DNA of 64,000 nt, taken from assembly GCA_963754135.1 (NCBI GenBank), contig CAVWEY010000002.1, forward strand, positions 1,178,001 to 1,242,000. The letters are read 5' to 3'. Below the pieces are notes generated by a model. The model searched no databases, was not told where the DNA came from, and was given only the letters and a program-made list of their open reading frames with translations. Shown here piece by piece: positions 18,943 through 29,767 of this stretch (its first letter is position 1; each line of letters begins with the position of its first letter). Source of the DNA: JAJFUI01 sp963754135. Lineage in GTDB: Bacteria; Planctomycetota; Planctomycetia; Pirellulales; Thermoguttaceae. Both the position numbers and the translations under genes were made by a program.

Positions 18943-19982
18943 CCGATCTGCTGAGCGTCGTGCTGCCGGTGTATAACGAGGCCCGGGCGCTGCCGGTCCT
19001 CACGGCCCGCATCGCCGCCGTGCTGGCCCCCTTGCCGCTCAGGTATGAGATCGTTTTCGTCAACGACGGCTCGGACGACGAGAGCCTGCAAGTGCTCGAC
19101 CAGTTGGCGGCCACGAGCGACGCGGTCCGGGTGGTCCACCTGTCGCGGAACTTCGGCCACCAGGCGGCGGTGCAGGCCGGCCTGGCCCACGCCCGCGGCA
19201 ACGCCGTCGTATTGATGGACTCGGACATGCAGGACGCCCCCGAGGCCATCCCCCGCTTCCTCGCCGCCTGGCGCGAGGGCTACGACGTGGTCTACGCCGT
19301 CCGCACGCGGCGGAAGGAACATTTCCTCAAGCGGCTCCTGTTCGCCGCCTTCCACCGGCTGATGTCGGCGGTGGCCTCGGTGCCCATTCCGGCGGAGGCG
19401 GGCATCTTCGGGCTCGTGGACCGCCGCGTGGCACGGCACATCCTCGCGCTCGGCGAAAGCGACCGCTACTTTCCCGGCCTCCGCTCGTGGGTCGGCTTCC
19501 CGCAAAAGGGGATCCTGGTCGAACGCAACGCCCGCTACGACCGCAATCCCCGCGTCTCGATGCTCGGGCTGGTGCGGCTGGCCAAGACCGCCATGTTCTC
19601 CTTCTCGACGTTCCCGCTGCGCGTCTTCCACGTCATCGGCGCGCTGGCGGCAATGGTCTTTCTCTCGCTCGGCGGCTACGCCCTCTTCTGCCGGCTGTTT
19701 ACCGATCAGGCGATTCCCGGCTGGACGTCGCAGTTGTTGGCCGCCAGTTTTTTCGGCGCCTTGAACGCCCTGGGCATCAGCATCCTCGGCGAGTACGTGA
19801 TCCGCATCTACGATCAGGTCCGCGCCCGGCCGCAGTACGTCGTCGATCGAACCGTCAATATGGTCCCCACAACCGGCCCGGTCGATTCCGCCAGCGATGA
19901 GCCGTATGCCGATCTGCTGGAAGAGGCCGAGCATTTGCTCGCCGAGGCGTCGATGGCGGAGGACCGCTGCACCCAGGACTAG
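18939..19982 (+). CDS. Dolichol-phosphate-mannose-synthase-like glycosyltransferase (GT2)
   Basis: A 347-residue GT2 enzyme with the DPM1/GtrB architecture: VVLPVYNEARALPVL, VFVNDGSDDESLQVL (nucleotide binding), VLMDSDMQDAPEAIP (the DxD-type metal site) and two C-terminal membrane helices near residues 235-300. Such enzymes charge undecaprenyl or dolichyl phosphate with a hexose for use by membrane GT-C transferases. The ATG overlaps the stop of the YfhO-like gene, its likely acceptor-side partner. The C-terminal 45 residues are a charged tail. Confidence 0.9.
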   Translation: MTDLLSVVLPVYNEARALPVLTARIAAVLAPLPLRYEIVFVNDGSDDESLQVLDQLAATSDAVRVVHLSRNFGHQAAVQAGLAHARGNAVVLMDSDMQDAPEAIPRFLAAWREGYDVVYAVRTRRKEHFLKRLLFAAFHRLMSAVASVPIPAEAGIFGLVDRRVARHILALGESDRYFPGLRSWVGFPQKGILVERNARYDRNPRVSMLGLVRLAKTAMFSFSTFPLRVFHVIGALAAMVFLSLGGYALFCRLFTDQAIPGWTSQLLAASFFGALNALGISILGEYVIRIYDQVRARPQYVVDRTVNMVPTTGPVDSASDEPYADLLEEAEHLLAEASMAEDRCTQD

Positions 19983-20104
19983 TTTCGCACCGCCTCTTCA
20001 GTGCCAACTATTCCAGGGGGTGCGTTGAAATCGTCCGAAGCACTTTCGCGCCAAGGTGTTGTGGCGACGGCATCATGCGATTCTGACGATCCTCAGTGGG
20101 GTGG

Positions 20105-21150
20105 TGTGTTGCGAACAGGGTTATTCAATTGACTCCACCTACCACAACCGGTAGTATGTGGGGATGGACGACACCTATCCTCGGACGATTCTCGATCTGG
20201 AGGATCGTTTCCGCACGGAAGAGGACTGCCGGGCGTACCTGGCACGGTTGCGATGGCCCAATGGCTTTGTATGCCCGCGTTGTGGGCACCATGGCGGATG
20301 GCCGGCTACACGTGGTCGGTTGATTTGTAGGCGCTGTCGCGGCCAGGCGTCGGCGATCGCCGGAACGATCTTCCAAGATACGCACAAACCCTTGCGTCTA
20401 TGGTTTCGGGCAATTTGGCAGGTAACCAGTCAAAAGCACGGGGCAAGCGCACCTGAACCTCCAACGAGTTCTCGGCTTGGGCAGCTATGTGACTGCATGG
20501 ACGTGGTTGCATAAGTTGCGACGTGCTATGGTTCGCCCTGGCCGCGATCGCCTTGCCGGGCGAGTGGAGGTTGATGAGACCTACGTAGGGGGGGAAGGCA
20601 AACGGACGGGCAGTCGTAGTCTGGACAAGGCAATGGTAGTGATTGCCGCGGAAGAGGATGGGGCTGGGATCGGGCGTATCCGTATGGCACGGATTGTCAC
20701 CGCGTCACGGATTTCCTTGCATCGCTTCATCCAAGCTTCGGTTGCGACTGGCAGCACGGTCCACACGGATGGAAACGCGTCATACACCGGATTAGACGGT
20801 ATTGGCTATGTGCATGAGGTGACAGTTCTGACCGGTCGTGGGAAAGACGCGGCCACGGAATTGCTTCCGCGGATTCACAGGGTCGCCTCCCTCCTGAAAC
20901 GCTGGCTACTAGGCACCCATCAAGGCGCAGTTCGTCCAAACTACCTGGACTACTATCTCGACGAATTTACCTTCCGTTTTAACCGACGCACCTCGCGATC
21001 CCGTGGCTTGCTCTTCTATCGGTTGCTCGAACAAGCGATGCAGGTTGAACCGGTCCCCTATCGTACTATTGTCACCGAGGCCGCCGAGCCCTTCTGACTA
21101 CAAGATATTGGGGGTGGTGGAGTCAATTGAATAACCCTGTTCGCAACACA
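20105..21150 (+). mobile_element. IS1595-family insertion sequence with perfect 35-bp inverted repeats
   Basis: The left end (20105-20139) and right end (21116-21150) are perfect 35-bp inverted repeats starting TGTGTTGCGAACAGGG. The match extends about five more bases outward with one mismatch. One transposase gene fills the inside. I could not find an identical direct repeat at the flanks (8 bp expected for the family), so the insertion may be old, or the flanks may have been altered after insertion. Confidence 0.93.
20164..21097 (+). CDS. IS1595-family transposase, frameshifted near 20450
   Basis: About 310 residues once repaired. The N-terminal zinc ribbon (CPRCGHHGGWPATRGRLICRRC) is followed by the ISXO2-like DDE domain with EVDETYVGGEGK, a second acidic strand HTDGNASYTG and the C-terminal RVASLLKRWLLGTHQG / YLDEFTFRFNRR block. 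One extra base near 20450 separates the zinc-ribbon part from the catalytic part. An upstream GTG at 20158 is an alternative start. If the shift is real the copy is inactive; other frameshifts nearby make sequence error equally likely. Confidence 0.9.
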
Positions 21151-21315
21151 GCACCATGATGGGTTATGATATGTGCCACTGTGGGCGTAGTCACAAGTAC
21201 TTGGCGTACAAGCAGTTCGGACAAACTAACACCCCCCACCCGCGCTCCGGCGTGAAAGAGGCGGTGCGAAACCGCCCGGGAAAAAAACCATGCCTTCAGT
21301 GGGGATTAAAGTCAA

Positions 21316-21399
21316 GTAGGGTGGGACCAGCTTCAGCGCAGTCCCACCGCCGATTTTACCGCCATTGGTGGGACCGCGATGAAGCTTTTCCCACCCTAC
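21316..21399. repeat. GTAG-flanked inverted hairpin pair, family GGTGGGAC
   Basis: GTAG+GGTGGGACC...GTCCCACC on the left, and the inverted copy ending in CCCACCCTAC on the right, 84 bases in all. It lies between the insertion sequence and the end of glnA. A degenerate half-copy occurs at 23093-23125. Confidence 0.8.
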
Positions 21400-21414
21400 A
21401 CCCCTCGCCCCTCC

Positions 21415-22827
<1,413 letters not shown>

Positions 22828-23313
22828 GATCCCTTCCTTCTTATTGTGGGGAGAATGGTACATGATTGGGCAATCCTCTCGAACAGGTCGGAGGCATTCA
22901 ATAATAGGATACGTCGCCGCGTGCAAAGCATGTGCCGTGTGGCGACATGCACTGGCACTATGGGTTACAAATCGTTTACACAATTGACTTTGTGACCGAT
23001 ATGGCACCTATCGGCCAGCGGCTGGCCGGCACCCGAATGCGCATTTGTTGCGCATCGTCGGTCTGGCAGTTGGGCAATTCTTGCAAACCTAAGTAAGGTG
23101 AGACAAGCGAAGCGCAGTCCCACCAGAAAGTCCGGCTGCTCTTGGTGGTTCCTGGCGATGCTGCTAGAATATGCCCCCGCCGTGCCGGTTGCCCTAGGCA
23201 TCGGGTGCGGCGGAGGTCTTCTTCCACCTCGCCCTCCGGCAAGATGCTGGGCGGGCGACGGGGGTGCTGTTTCCGCACACGGAGTGTGCGGAGTACATTG
23301 CGGAAAGGACACG
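22828..23313. other. Divergent intergenic region between glnA and the MMPL gene
   Basis: No gene in 486 bases. It should contain both promoters. I see a degenerate half-element of the GGTGGGAC repeat family (23093-23125) and a single TCCGCACAC hairpin (23272-23292) just ahead of the MMPL ribosome-binding site. No clear σ54 -24/-12 element for glnA was found by eye. Confidence 0.6.
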
Positions 23314-26067
23314 ATGCCCTGGGAACGGATGCCGAAGGATAATTCCTCTTGGATGTCGCGCCCCTTGGAGCGGTTCACCCGCTTGGTGATTCGCTTCCCG
23401 GTGCCAACGTTGGTGATCGCGGGCGCGGCGGTCGCGGCGGCGCTGTGGCTGAGCACGACGCAACTCGGCTTCCGCACGAGCCGGGCCGAATTGCTCAACC
23501 CCAAGAGCGACTACAACCGCCGCTGGCTGGAATACACCAAGGAGTTCGGCGACAAGGAGGATGTGGTCGTTGTCGTCGAAGGGGAGAGCCGCGAGCAGGT
23601 CATCCCCGCGTTGGACGACGCCTGCCGCGAGTTGGCCCGGCGGAGCGATCTGTTCGGCGCGGTGCTGCACGACACCAACGCGCCGAAGCTGCGGGCGAAA
23701 GGTTTGTACTACCTGAAGCCCGAGCAGCTTGCCGAGATCGACGGCTTTCTGAACCAGGCCGGGCCCGTGCTGCGCGGCGACTGGTCCGCGCTGAATCTCG
23801 GCAACATGGCCGGGTGGATGAACACGGCCATGACGGCCGGCTCCGAGCAGGAGCGCCGGCAAGTCCTGGCCGCCATGCAAACCGAGTTGCCGCGGGCAAT
23901 GGAAGGGCTCCGAGCGGCGTTGGGGCAGACGGGCGGCTATAAGTCCCCCTGGCCCGACATGTCCTTTTCCGGCCCCGCGGAGGCCGGCGCGGCGTCCACG
24001 CGGCTGATGTCCGACGACGGTCGGATGGGCTTCATCCTGCTGCGGTTGCTCGAGGAAGACAAGCAGAGCTTTGCCCAAAACAGCGGGTCGATCAAGGTCT
24101 TGCGGCAATTGACCTCCGAGGTGAAGGGCCGGCATCCCGGCACGCAGATCGGACTGACCGGACTGCCGATCATCGAGCACGACGAGATGCAGTCGAGCGA
24201 GAAGTCGATGTCGGCCGCCACGGTCCTCTCCTTCCTGGGCGTGCTGGCGGTGATGATCGTGGCCTTCGGCGGATTCCGGCACTCGACAATGGCGATGGTG
24301 GCGTTGGTGGCGGCCATGATCTGGACCTGCGGCGGCGTAGCGCTGCTGGTCGGGCACGTGAACATCCTCAGCATCGCCTTCGGCTCGATCCTGCTGGGGC
24401 TGGGCATCGACTACGGAATCTACTACGTCGCCCGCTACTTGCACTTGCGCCGTGAAACGGATTCGACCGAGGAGGCGTTGGCGGCCACGGCCAGCAGCGT
24501 GGGGCCGGGCGTTCTCACCGGCGCGCTCACCTCGGCCATCGCCTTCTTCGCCGCCGGCTTGACGGAGTTTCCCGGCGTGGCCCAACTGGGGATGATCGCC
24601 GGCGGGGGCGTGCTCCTCTGTTGGCTGGCCGAGGCGACCGTCCTGCCGGCGATGATCCGCCTCTGCGACGCCGACGGCCCCCGCGAAGACCTGCCGCTGC
24701 CGCTGAATCTGCGGTTCTGGCTGCGTCCCTTGTTCGCCTGTCCGCGGCTCTCGCTGGCGGCGGCGGCGGTGGGCACGGCCCTGTGCGCCGTCGGGCTTCC
24801 GCACTTGCACTACGACTACAACCTATTGAACCTTCAGCCGGTGGGGCTGGAGAGCGTCGAGCTGGAGCATCGGCTGTTCAGCCAAACGAACCGCAGCGCG
24901 TGGTTTGCCATCTCGGTGGCCGCCACGCCGGAAGAAGCCTCTCGGCGGAAGGAGGCGTTTCTCCGCCTCCCCTCGGTCGAGCGCGTGGTGGACGTCGCCT
25001 CGCGGATTGCCTGCGAGACGCAACGGAAACGCCCGTTGATCGAGCGCATCCACCAGCGGTTGGCGGACCTTCCCCGGCAGGCGCCGGAGATTCCGGTCAC
25101 GCCGGCGGCCGATTTGGACCGGGCGTTGGCCGCCGCCGGGACAATGCTCCTCGCGCAGCCGGGGGCGGAGCAGGCCGTCGCCGGGCTGGGGCAGTTGCGC
25201 GACGTGCTGCGGCAAATGGGCCCCGACGAGTACCGCCGCCGCGTCGCCGCGTACCAGCAAGGCATGGCGAGCGATTTGTTCGGGCGGCTGCAAGCGCTCG
25301 AAGCCGCCTCATCGCCCGAGCCCCCCGGCCCGGCCGATCTGCCGGAGAGCGTCGCTTGCCGCTTCATCGGCCGCCACGGCCGCTACGCCATGCAGGTCTA
25401 CAGCAAGGCGAACATCTGGGACGTCCGCCCGATGGGCGAGTTTGTCCGCGACGTGCGGAGCGTCGACCCGGAGGCCACCGGCAACCCGCTGCAAGTCTAC
25501 GAGGCGTCGCGGCAGATGAAGCGGAGCTTCGAGCAGGCCGCCTGGTACGCCTTGTTGATTATCTTGCCGGTGGTGCTGGTGGATTTCGGCCGGCTCAATC
25601 ACACGCTGCTGGCGGCGCTGCCGATGGGGATCGGCCTGCTCCAGGCCCTCGGTCTGATGGGCCTGCTGGACATCCCCCTGAATCCGGCCAACATGATCGT
25701 GCTGCCGCTGACGCTGGGGATCGGCATGGAAAGCGGCATCAATCTCCTGCACGAACTCCGCTGCCAACGGGGGACCTACCGGGCGCCGGCAACGCGGTGG
25801 TCGTCGCCGTGGCGGTCAATTCGCTCACGACCATGGTGGGGTTCGGCGCTAATGATCGCCAACCATCGCGGCCTGCAAAGTCTCGGCCGCGTGTTGACGC
25901 TTTCGATGGGCTGCTGCCTGATCTCCTCGTTGTTGCTGCCGAATCTCTTGGTGCTGGGGCGGTTCGCGGGCGGGCAAGAGCCCGCGGACGACGAGGACGC
26001 GGAATTCGAGGACGACTGGGGCGACGCCGATTCGGCCGACGAGCCGTCCCCCGCTCTGGCCGCCTAG
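23314..26067 (+). CDS. RND/MMPL-family exporter (HpnN-like), local frame disturbance near 25790-25845
   Basis: A 917-residue RND-superfamily protein with two MMPL halves. Each has one membrane helix, a large periplasmic domain, then a cluster of helices; the first cluster includes AFGSILLGLGIDYGIYYVARY and the second LTLGIGMESGINLLHELR. The size fits hopanoid/lipid exporters of the HpnN type, which move hydrophobic molecules to the outer membrane. The ATG at 23314 follows GGAAAGGACACG. Between 25790 and 25845 about 18 residues are in the wrong frame. Reading one frame over restores NAVVVAVAVNSLTTMVGFG, so two compensating small deletions are likely. The C-terminal tail is strongly acidic. Confidence 0.88.
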   Translation: MPWERMPKDNSSWMSRPLERFTRLVIRFPVPTLVIAGAAVAAALWLSTTQLGFRTSRAELLNPKSDYNRRWLEYTKEFGDKEDVVVVVEGESREQVIPALDDACRELARRSDLFGAVLHDTNAPKLRAKGLYYLKPEQLAEIDGFLNQAGPVLRGDWSALNLGNMAGWMNTAMTAGSEQERRQVLAAMQTELPRAMEGLRAALGQTGGYKSPWPDMSFSGPAEAGAASTRLMSDDGRMGFILLRLLEEDKQSFAQNSGSIKVLRQLTSEVKGRHPGTQIGLTGLPIIEHDEMQSSEKSMSAATVLSFLGVLAVMIVAFGGFRHSTMAMVALVAAMIWTCGGVALLVGHVNILSIAFGSILLGLGIDYGIYYVARYLHLRRETDSTEEALAATASSVGPGVLTGALTSAIAFFAAGLTEFPGVAQLGMIAGGGVLLCWLAEATVLPAMIRLCDADGPREDLPLPLNLRFWLRPLFACPRLSLAAAAVGTALCAVGLPHLHYDYNLLNLQPVGLESVELEHRLFSQTNRSAWFAISVAATPEEASRRKEAFLRLPSVERVVDVASRIACETQRKRPLIERIHQRLADLPRQAPEIPVTPAADLDRALAAAGTMLLAQPGAEQAVAGLGQLRDVLRQMGPDEYRRRVAAYQQGMASDLFGRLQALEAASSPEPPGPADLPESVACRFIGRHGRYAMQVYSKANIWDVRPMGEFVRDVRSVDPEATGNPLQVYEASRQMKRSFEQAAWYALLIILPVVLVDFGRLNHTLLAALPMGIGLLQALGLMGLLDIPLNPANMIVLPLTLGIGMESGINLLHELRCQRGTYRAPATRWSSPWRSIRSRPWWGSALMIANHRGLQSLGRVLTLSMGCCLISSLLLPNLLVLGRFAGGQEPADDEDAEFEDDWGDADSADEPSPALAA

Positions 26068-26069
26068 CC

Positions 26070-26135
26070 GCAGGTTATGCTTCAGCATAACATCTTTTGC
26101 GGCAACACGTTGTGTTATGCTGAAGCATAACCTAC
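26070..26135. repeat. GTAG-flanked inverted hairpin pair, family GTTATGCTTCAGCATAAC
   Basis: Two copies of the hairpin GTTATGCTTCAGCATAAC in opposite orientation. The right one ends in CTAC (GTAG inverted) and the left one starts GCAG. It lies directly after the MMPL stop codon. Confidence 0.88.
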
Positions 26136-26290
26136 GGCGGCCACCCAGCCCTTCCGGCGAAGCAATTCGCCGGAATTCCGAGGTAGATTCCGCCGCCTCT
26201 AAACATAATAGAGGTAGAGAGCGCTGCGCACGGCACAGCGAGCGTGCCTGCTGTCCTACGGACCATCAACGGCGGTTGGGAGCATTTCGC

Positions 26291-26932
26291 GTGATTGATC
26301 CGCGTGACCAACGTGGCGAAGAGTTCGCCGGCCTACTGGCCGGGTGCGAGCGGCAGTTGTTCGCCTACATTCTTGCCCTCGTCTGGAACGTGCAAGACGC
26401 GGAAGACCTCTATCAGCAGACCGCGATGACGTTGTGGGAGAAGTTCGACGGGTTCCAGCGGGGAACCAACTTTTCGAGTTGGGCCTTCACCACCGCCCGG
26501 CTATTGATCCTGAACTTTCAGCGGGCGCAACAACGCCACAAGACGTTCCTGACGGCCGAGTTGGCCTCGACGCTTGCCGACCGGCAGTCCGCCCGGCCCG
26601 CCGGCGAGCCGGACTTGCTGGCCGACGCCCTGGTCGATTGCATGAATCAACTGAGCGACGTGGACCGGCGGCTGATCCGCCTCTGCTACGCGGGCGGCGA
26701 GACCATCAAGCAGATTGCCCGCAAGTTGGGGCGGCCGGTGCAGAGCACCTACAACTCGCTTTGCCGCATCCGCCGCCGGCTCTTCGATTGCGTCCGCCGC
26801 ACGGCTCCGCGGAAAGACGACATTGGGTGGCACGCCCTGAAAGGGCGTGGTGAACCGCCGAGTTCCGACGTGACGCCCACCACGCCCTTTCAGGGCGTGC
26901 CACCCAGAACGGCGCGGAAGAACGACCCATGA
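26291..26932 (+). CDS. ECF sigma factor, Rhodopirellula/Verrucomicrobium type
   Basis: A 213-residue sigma-70-family factor of the type expanded in planctomycetes. Region 2 (LLAGCERQLFAYILALVWNVQDAEDLYQQT; WEKFDGFQRGTNFSSWAFTTARLL, quoted in parts) binds core polymerase and the -10 element, and region 4 (LSDVDRRLIRLCYAGGETIKQIARKLG) binds the -35. I prefer the GTG at 26291 as start. After residue ~178 the coding sequence enters a palindromic element (26825-26905) that supplies the last ~30 residues. The stop overlaps the FecR-like gene (ATGA), so the two form a regulator pair. Confidence 0.92.
   Translation: MIDPRDQRGEEFAGLLAGCERQLFAYILALVWNVQDAEDLYQQTAMTLWEKFDGFQRGTNFSSWAFTTARLLILNFQRAQQRHKTFLTAELASTLADRQSARPAGEPDLLADALVDCMNQLSDVDRRLIRLCYAGGETIKQIARKLGRPVQSTYNSLCRIRRRLFDCVRRTAPRKDDIGWHALKGRGEPPSSDVTPTTPFQGVPPRTARKNDP
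26825..26905. repeat. Inverted hairpin pair GGCACGCCCTGAAAGGGCGTG inside the sigma-factor 3' end
   Basis: GGGTGGCACGCCCTGAAAGG on the left is matched by its inverse CCTTTCAGGGCGTGCCACCC on the right, 81 bases in all. The whole element is read as protein (GWHALKGRGE ... TTPFQGVPP) at the C-terminus of the sigma factor. Confidence 0.88.
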
Positions 26933-28680
26933 TCGAGCAGTACCAGCCGAAGCCTGAAATCTGGGCGCTCCTGGACGCCGCCTGCGCCGACGCCTTGACT
27001 GCCGGTCAGGTGGCGGAGTTGGAGGCCGCCCTGCGGGCCGACGCCCGGCTGCGGGACTTGTACCTCGATTACTTCCATCTCCACGCCGAACTCTGCCGGT
27101 CGACTCGCCTGGAGCGGTCGCGGAACAGCGTCTTGGACGCGATCCGGCAGCCGGCGACGGAGAGTGATGAATGCGGAATGATGAATGATGAATTGGCCGC
27201 CAGCGCGTCGTCCACTGACATTCATCATTCATCACTCAACGTTAATCATTCCGATGCCCCCATTCCCGAGCCCCCAGCCCCGAACCCCGAACCCCTCAGT
27301 CCTCCCGTCATCATCGTTGATACTTCCTCGCCGGCCGACTCTCCGGTGCTTTCCAGCCTCTTTGCCCCCGGCGGCTGGCCGTTCTCTTACGCGGTTGCCA
27401 CGGTGCTGACGGGCATGGCGATCCTGGGCGCTTGGGTTTACAAGGTCTCTCACGATTACGCAATCACCGGGCCGTCGTCGCCATCGATGGCGGTTATCCG
27501 GCATGAGAAGCAGCCGGAGCCAAAACCGGAAATGGTCGGCCGGATCACCGGCGCGGCCAATTGCCGCTGGGCCGATCCGCAGGACGCCCCGCCGATGCCG
27601 TCGTCCCGCTGGGCGGCAAGTTTGCCTTGGCCTCCGGCCTCATGGAAATCACCTACGACAGCGGGGCCAAGGTCATCCTGCAAGGACCATGCACCTATGA
27701 AGTCGAGTCCGCCGCCAGCGGCTTCCTCTCGCTGGGCAAACTGACCGCACGGGTGGAAGAAGGGGGCGAGGGGCGAGGGACGAGGGGCGAGGGATTGGCA
27801 AATCCCAAATCCCAAATCCCAAATCCCAAATTCGTCGTCCGCACTCCCACCGCCACCGTCACCGACCTGGGCACCGAGTTCGGCGTCGAAGTGGACGAGT
27901 CGGGGGCCACGCAGTCGCACGTCTTCCGGGGCAGGGTCGAGTTACGGGTGGGTGATGATAAGAACATGCAGGCGGTTCCCTTGGGCGAAGGCGAGTCGGC
28001 GCGGGTGGAACGCGGCAAGGACCGAGGCGCTGAGCGTTGTCAGGGTTGCCCGCGGCCAGTCCCGGCCGGACGCCTTCGCGCGGCAGATGCCCCGGCGGGT
28101 TGCGATCAAGCTGTTCAACACGGGCGTCGGCCTCCAAGAAGGCGACGCGGACCCACATTGGCAACTTGTGGCCCGCAGCGACGACCCGCACTTCAAGCCG
28201 CGGCCCGCCGTGGTGACATGGGTCCGTCCAGAGTTTCTGCCGAATTTTCCTCGTCGGTCGCAGTGGATTTCGGCCGTCGCGGACATGTCCGACCTGCCCA
28301 ACGGCGTTACCTACACCTTCCGCACGACGTTCGAGCTTGCTGCGGGGGCGCTGCCGGGCACGGCGGTGCTGCGCTGCTGGTCAATCGCGGACAATCGCAT
28401 TAGCGCGATCCGATTGAACGGCAAAGCCGTACCGCCCCCCGAGTACCGGAATGACGATTTCTTTGACCGGTACAAGGTGTTTTGGATCAGTGGAGGTTTC
28501 GCCGAGGGCGCCAACGTGCTGGAAATCGACGTCTATAACGGCTCCCCCCTCGATCCCCCTGAGAACAAAAACGCCGGCCCAATGGCGCTGCTCTTCGAAT
28601 TGGAGGGATCGGTCCTTTCCTGCGGACGGCCGGACGATCCTGGTCAACCGGGGAGGAAGGAGGGTACTTCTATGAACTGA
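26929..28680 (+). CDS. FecR-domain membrane regulator, two frameshifts and in-frame repeats
   Basis: About 583 residues. A cytoplasmic anti-sigma-like N-terminus (LDAACADALTAGQVAELEAAL) is followed by one membrane helix (FSYAVATVLTGMAILGAWVY) and a periplasmic FecR domain with TPTATVTDLGTEFGVEV. The C-terminal half holds a β-sandwich segment of unknown type. Such proteins control, or are controlled with, the sigma factor encoded just upstream, with which the start overlaps. One base appears missing near 27592 and one extra near 28022. The coding frame also includes a TGATGAATGA-type repeat (27165-27255) and a tandem AAATCCC run (27799-27832). Confidence 0.8.
27165..27255. repeat. ATGATGAATGA-type inverted repeat inside the FecR-like gene
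   Basis: A left arm of repeated TGATGAATG units and a right arm of CATTCATCATTC units flank about 30 bases. It is translated as Met/Asn/Asp- and His/Ser-rich sequence. The same type occurs at 41110-41215. Confidence 0.7.
27799..27832. repeat. Tandem AAATCCC repeat inside the FecR-like gene
   Basis: Four head-to-tail copies of a 7-base unit (AAATCCC), translated as NPKSQIPNPK within the FecR domain region. The preceding 25 bases are a GGGGCGAGG-type purine run. A 7-base unit changes frame at each gain or loss, so the locus would be sensitive to slippage. Confidence 0.8.
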
Positions 28681-28920
28681 CGCGAGTCTGTCAGACGCTG
28701 GTGCGGCGTTTGCAATGCCGCGCCCGGCAAGGGTGGCAGTGTAATTGCCCCCCCAACATCGTCGTCCCAGGGGCAGTGGTGCAACTGCCGCACCAAAAAT
28801 TGGATTTTAAAAATCGAGATGAGGCACTGAAGCGTCCGGGTTGATTCATCCAGAGTGTTTCTGGGGACCGCGGACGTTTCGCAAAGGCGTTTGTTCCCCA
28901 ATCGGGGAGGAGAAATTAAG

Positions 28921-29628
28921 ATGTGTCGCAATTTCGTGCGTTCGATACTGGTGTCGCTCCTGGTCGTTGCGGTTTTGGCCGTATGTGGAAACGCAACGGC
29001 GGGAAATATCTCCGTGAGCACCTTCCTTACGGGTTCGCAGACGGCCCTCAGTTGGACCGGCGCCACCGCCTACTCTTCCACCGTAGCAAGTGGAGTCCCG
29101 GCCTATGCCTTTGACGGTTATACTTCCGACAATAATGCGGACACCAACTCGTTGATTTTTTCGGACAACGACACGGACCAAAGACTCGCCGCCACCGGGT
29201 TCACGGCTACGACGAACACCTATGAAGACGTCCGAGTCTACAGTGACGCAACGGACAGCACGCGGCTCATCACCACCATTTCGGTTTATTACTCGACGTC
29301 AACGATGGCCTCGTCGTCGGCCGCCCTGAATTCCGCGAATTACACGTTTTTGATAACCGCAACTCCCGCGTACCCTGGCTCATGGACGTCGTACCTCCCC
29401 GCAATCCCCAAACCTTTAGATCGGGCTTACACCGACGTCGGCGTGACAGTGCCCGTGGGGACAAAGAGCTTGCTCTTCGACTTCGGCCCGGCCGGCGGGG
29501 CGAGCTGGGATGGCGACCGGGTTTGGGAGGTGCAACTCATCCATGCCGTGCCCGAGCCGGCCTCGCTGGTGCTGGTGGTCTTTGGGCTTATCGGACTGCT
29601 CTGCTACGCCTGGCGGAAGCGGAAGTAG
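28921..29628 (+). CDS. PEP-CTERM secreted protein
   Basis: A 235-residue secreted protein. The signal peptide (VRSILVSLLVVAVLAVCGNA) is followed by a Ser/Thr-rich β-type domain. The C-terminus is a textbook PEP-CTERM sorting signal: VPEPASL, a hydrophobic helix and the basic end WRKRK, expected to be recognised by an exosortase. The ATG has a strong GGGGAGGAG ribosome-binding site. No exosortase is in this window. It follows the sigma/FecR pair, which may control it. Confidence 0.92.
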   Translation: MCRNFVRSILVSLLVVAVLAVCGNATAGNISVSTFLTGSQTALSWTGATAYSSTVASGVPAYAFDGYTSDNNADTNSLIFSDNDTDQRLAATGFTATTNTYEDVRVYSDATDSTRLITTISVYYSTSTMASSSAALNSANYTFLITATPAYPGSWTSYLPAIPKPLDRAYTDVGVTVPVGTKSLLFDFGPAGGASWDGDRVWEVQLIHAVPEPASLVLVVFGLIGLLCYAWRKRK

Positions 29629-29667
29629 ACTTGGGATTGATGACTTCTGATTTGGCGCGGCTCCGGT

Positions 29668-29694
29668 GTCGCCACGAAGCGTTTTCGTGGCGAC
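29668..29694. repeat. Hairpin repeat GTCGCCACGAA
   Basis: An 11-bp stem (GTCGCCACGAA / TTCGTGGCGAC) with a 5-base loop between the PEP-CTERM and DUF1559 genes. It has no T-run and is more likely a repeat hairpin than a terminator. Confidence 0.7.
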
Positions 29695-29767
29695 GCCCGG
29701 AGCGCGCTTTGTCGGTTGCGCCAACGGAAATCGGAAGACTTGTCCGTGTCGGAGAAAGGAGCACATT

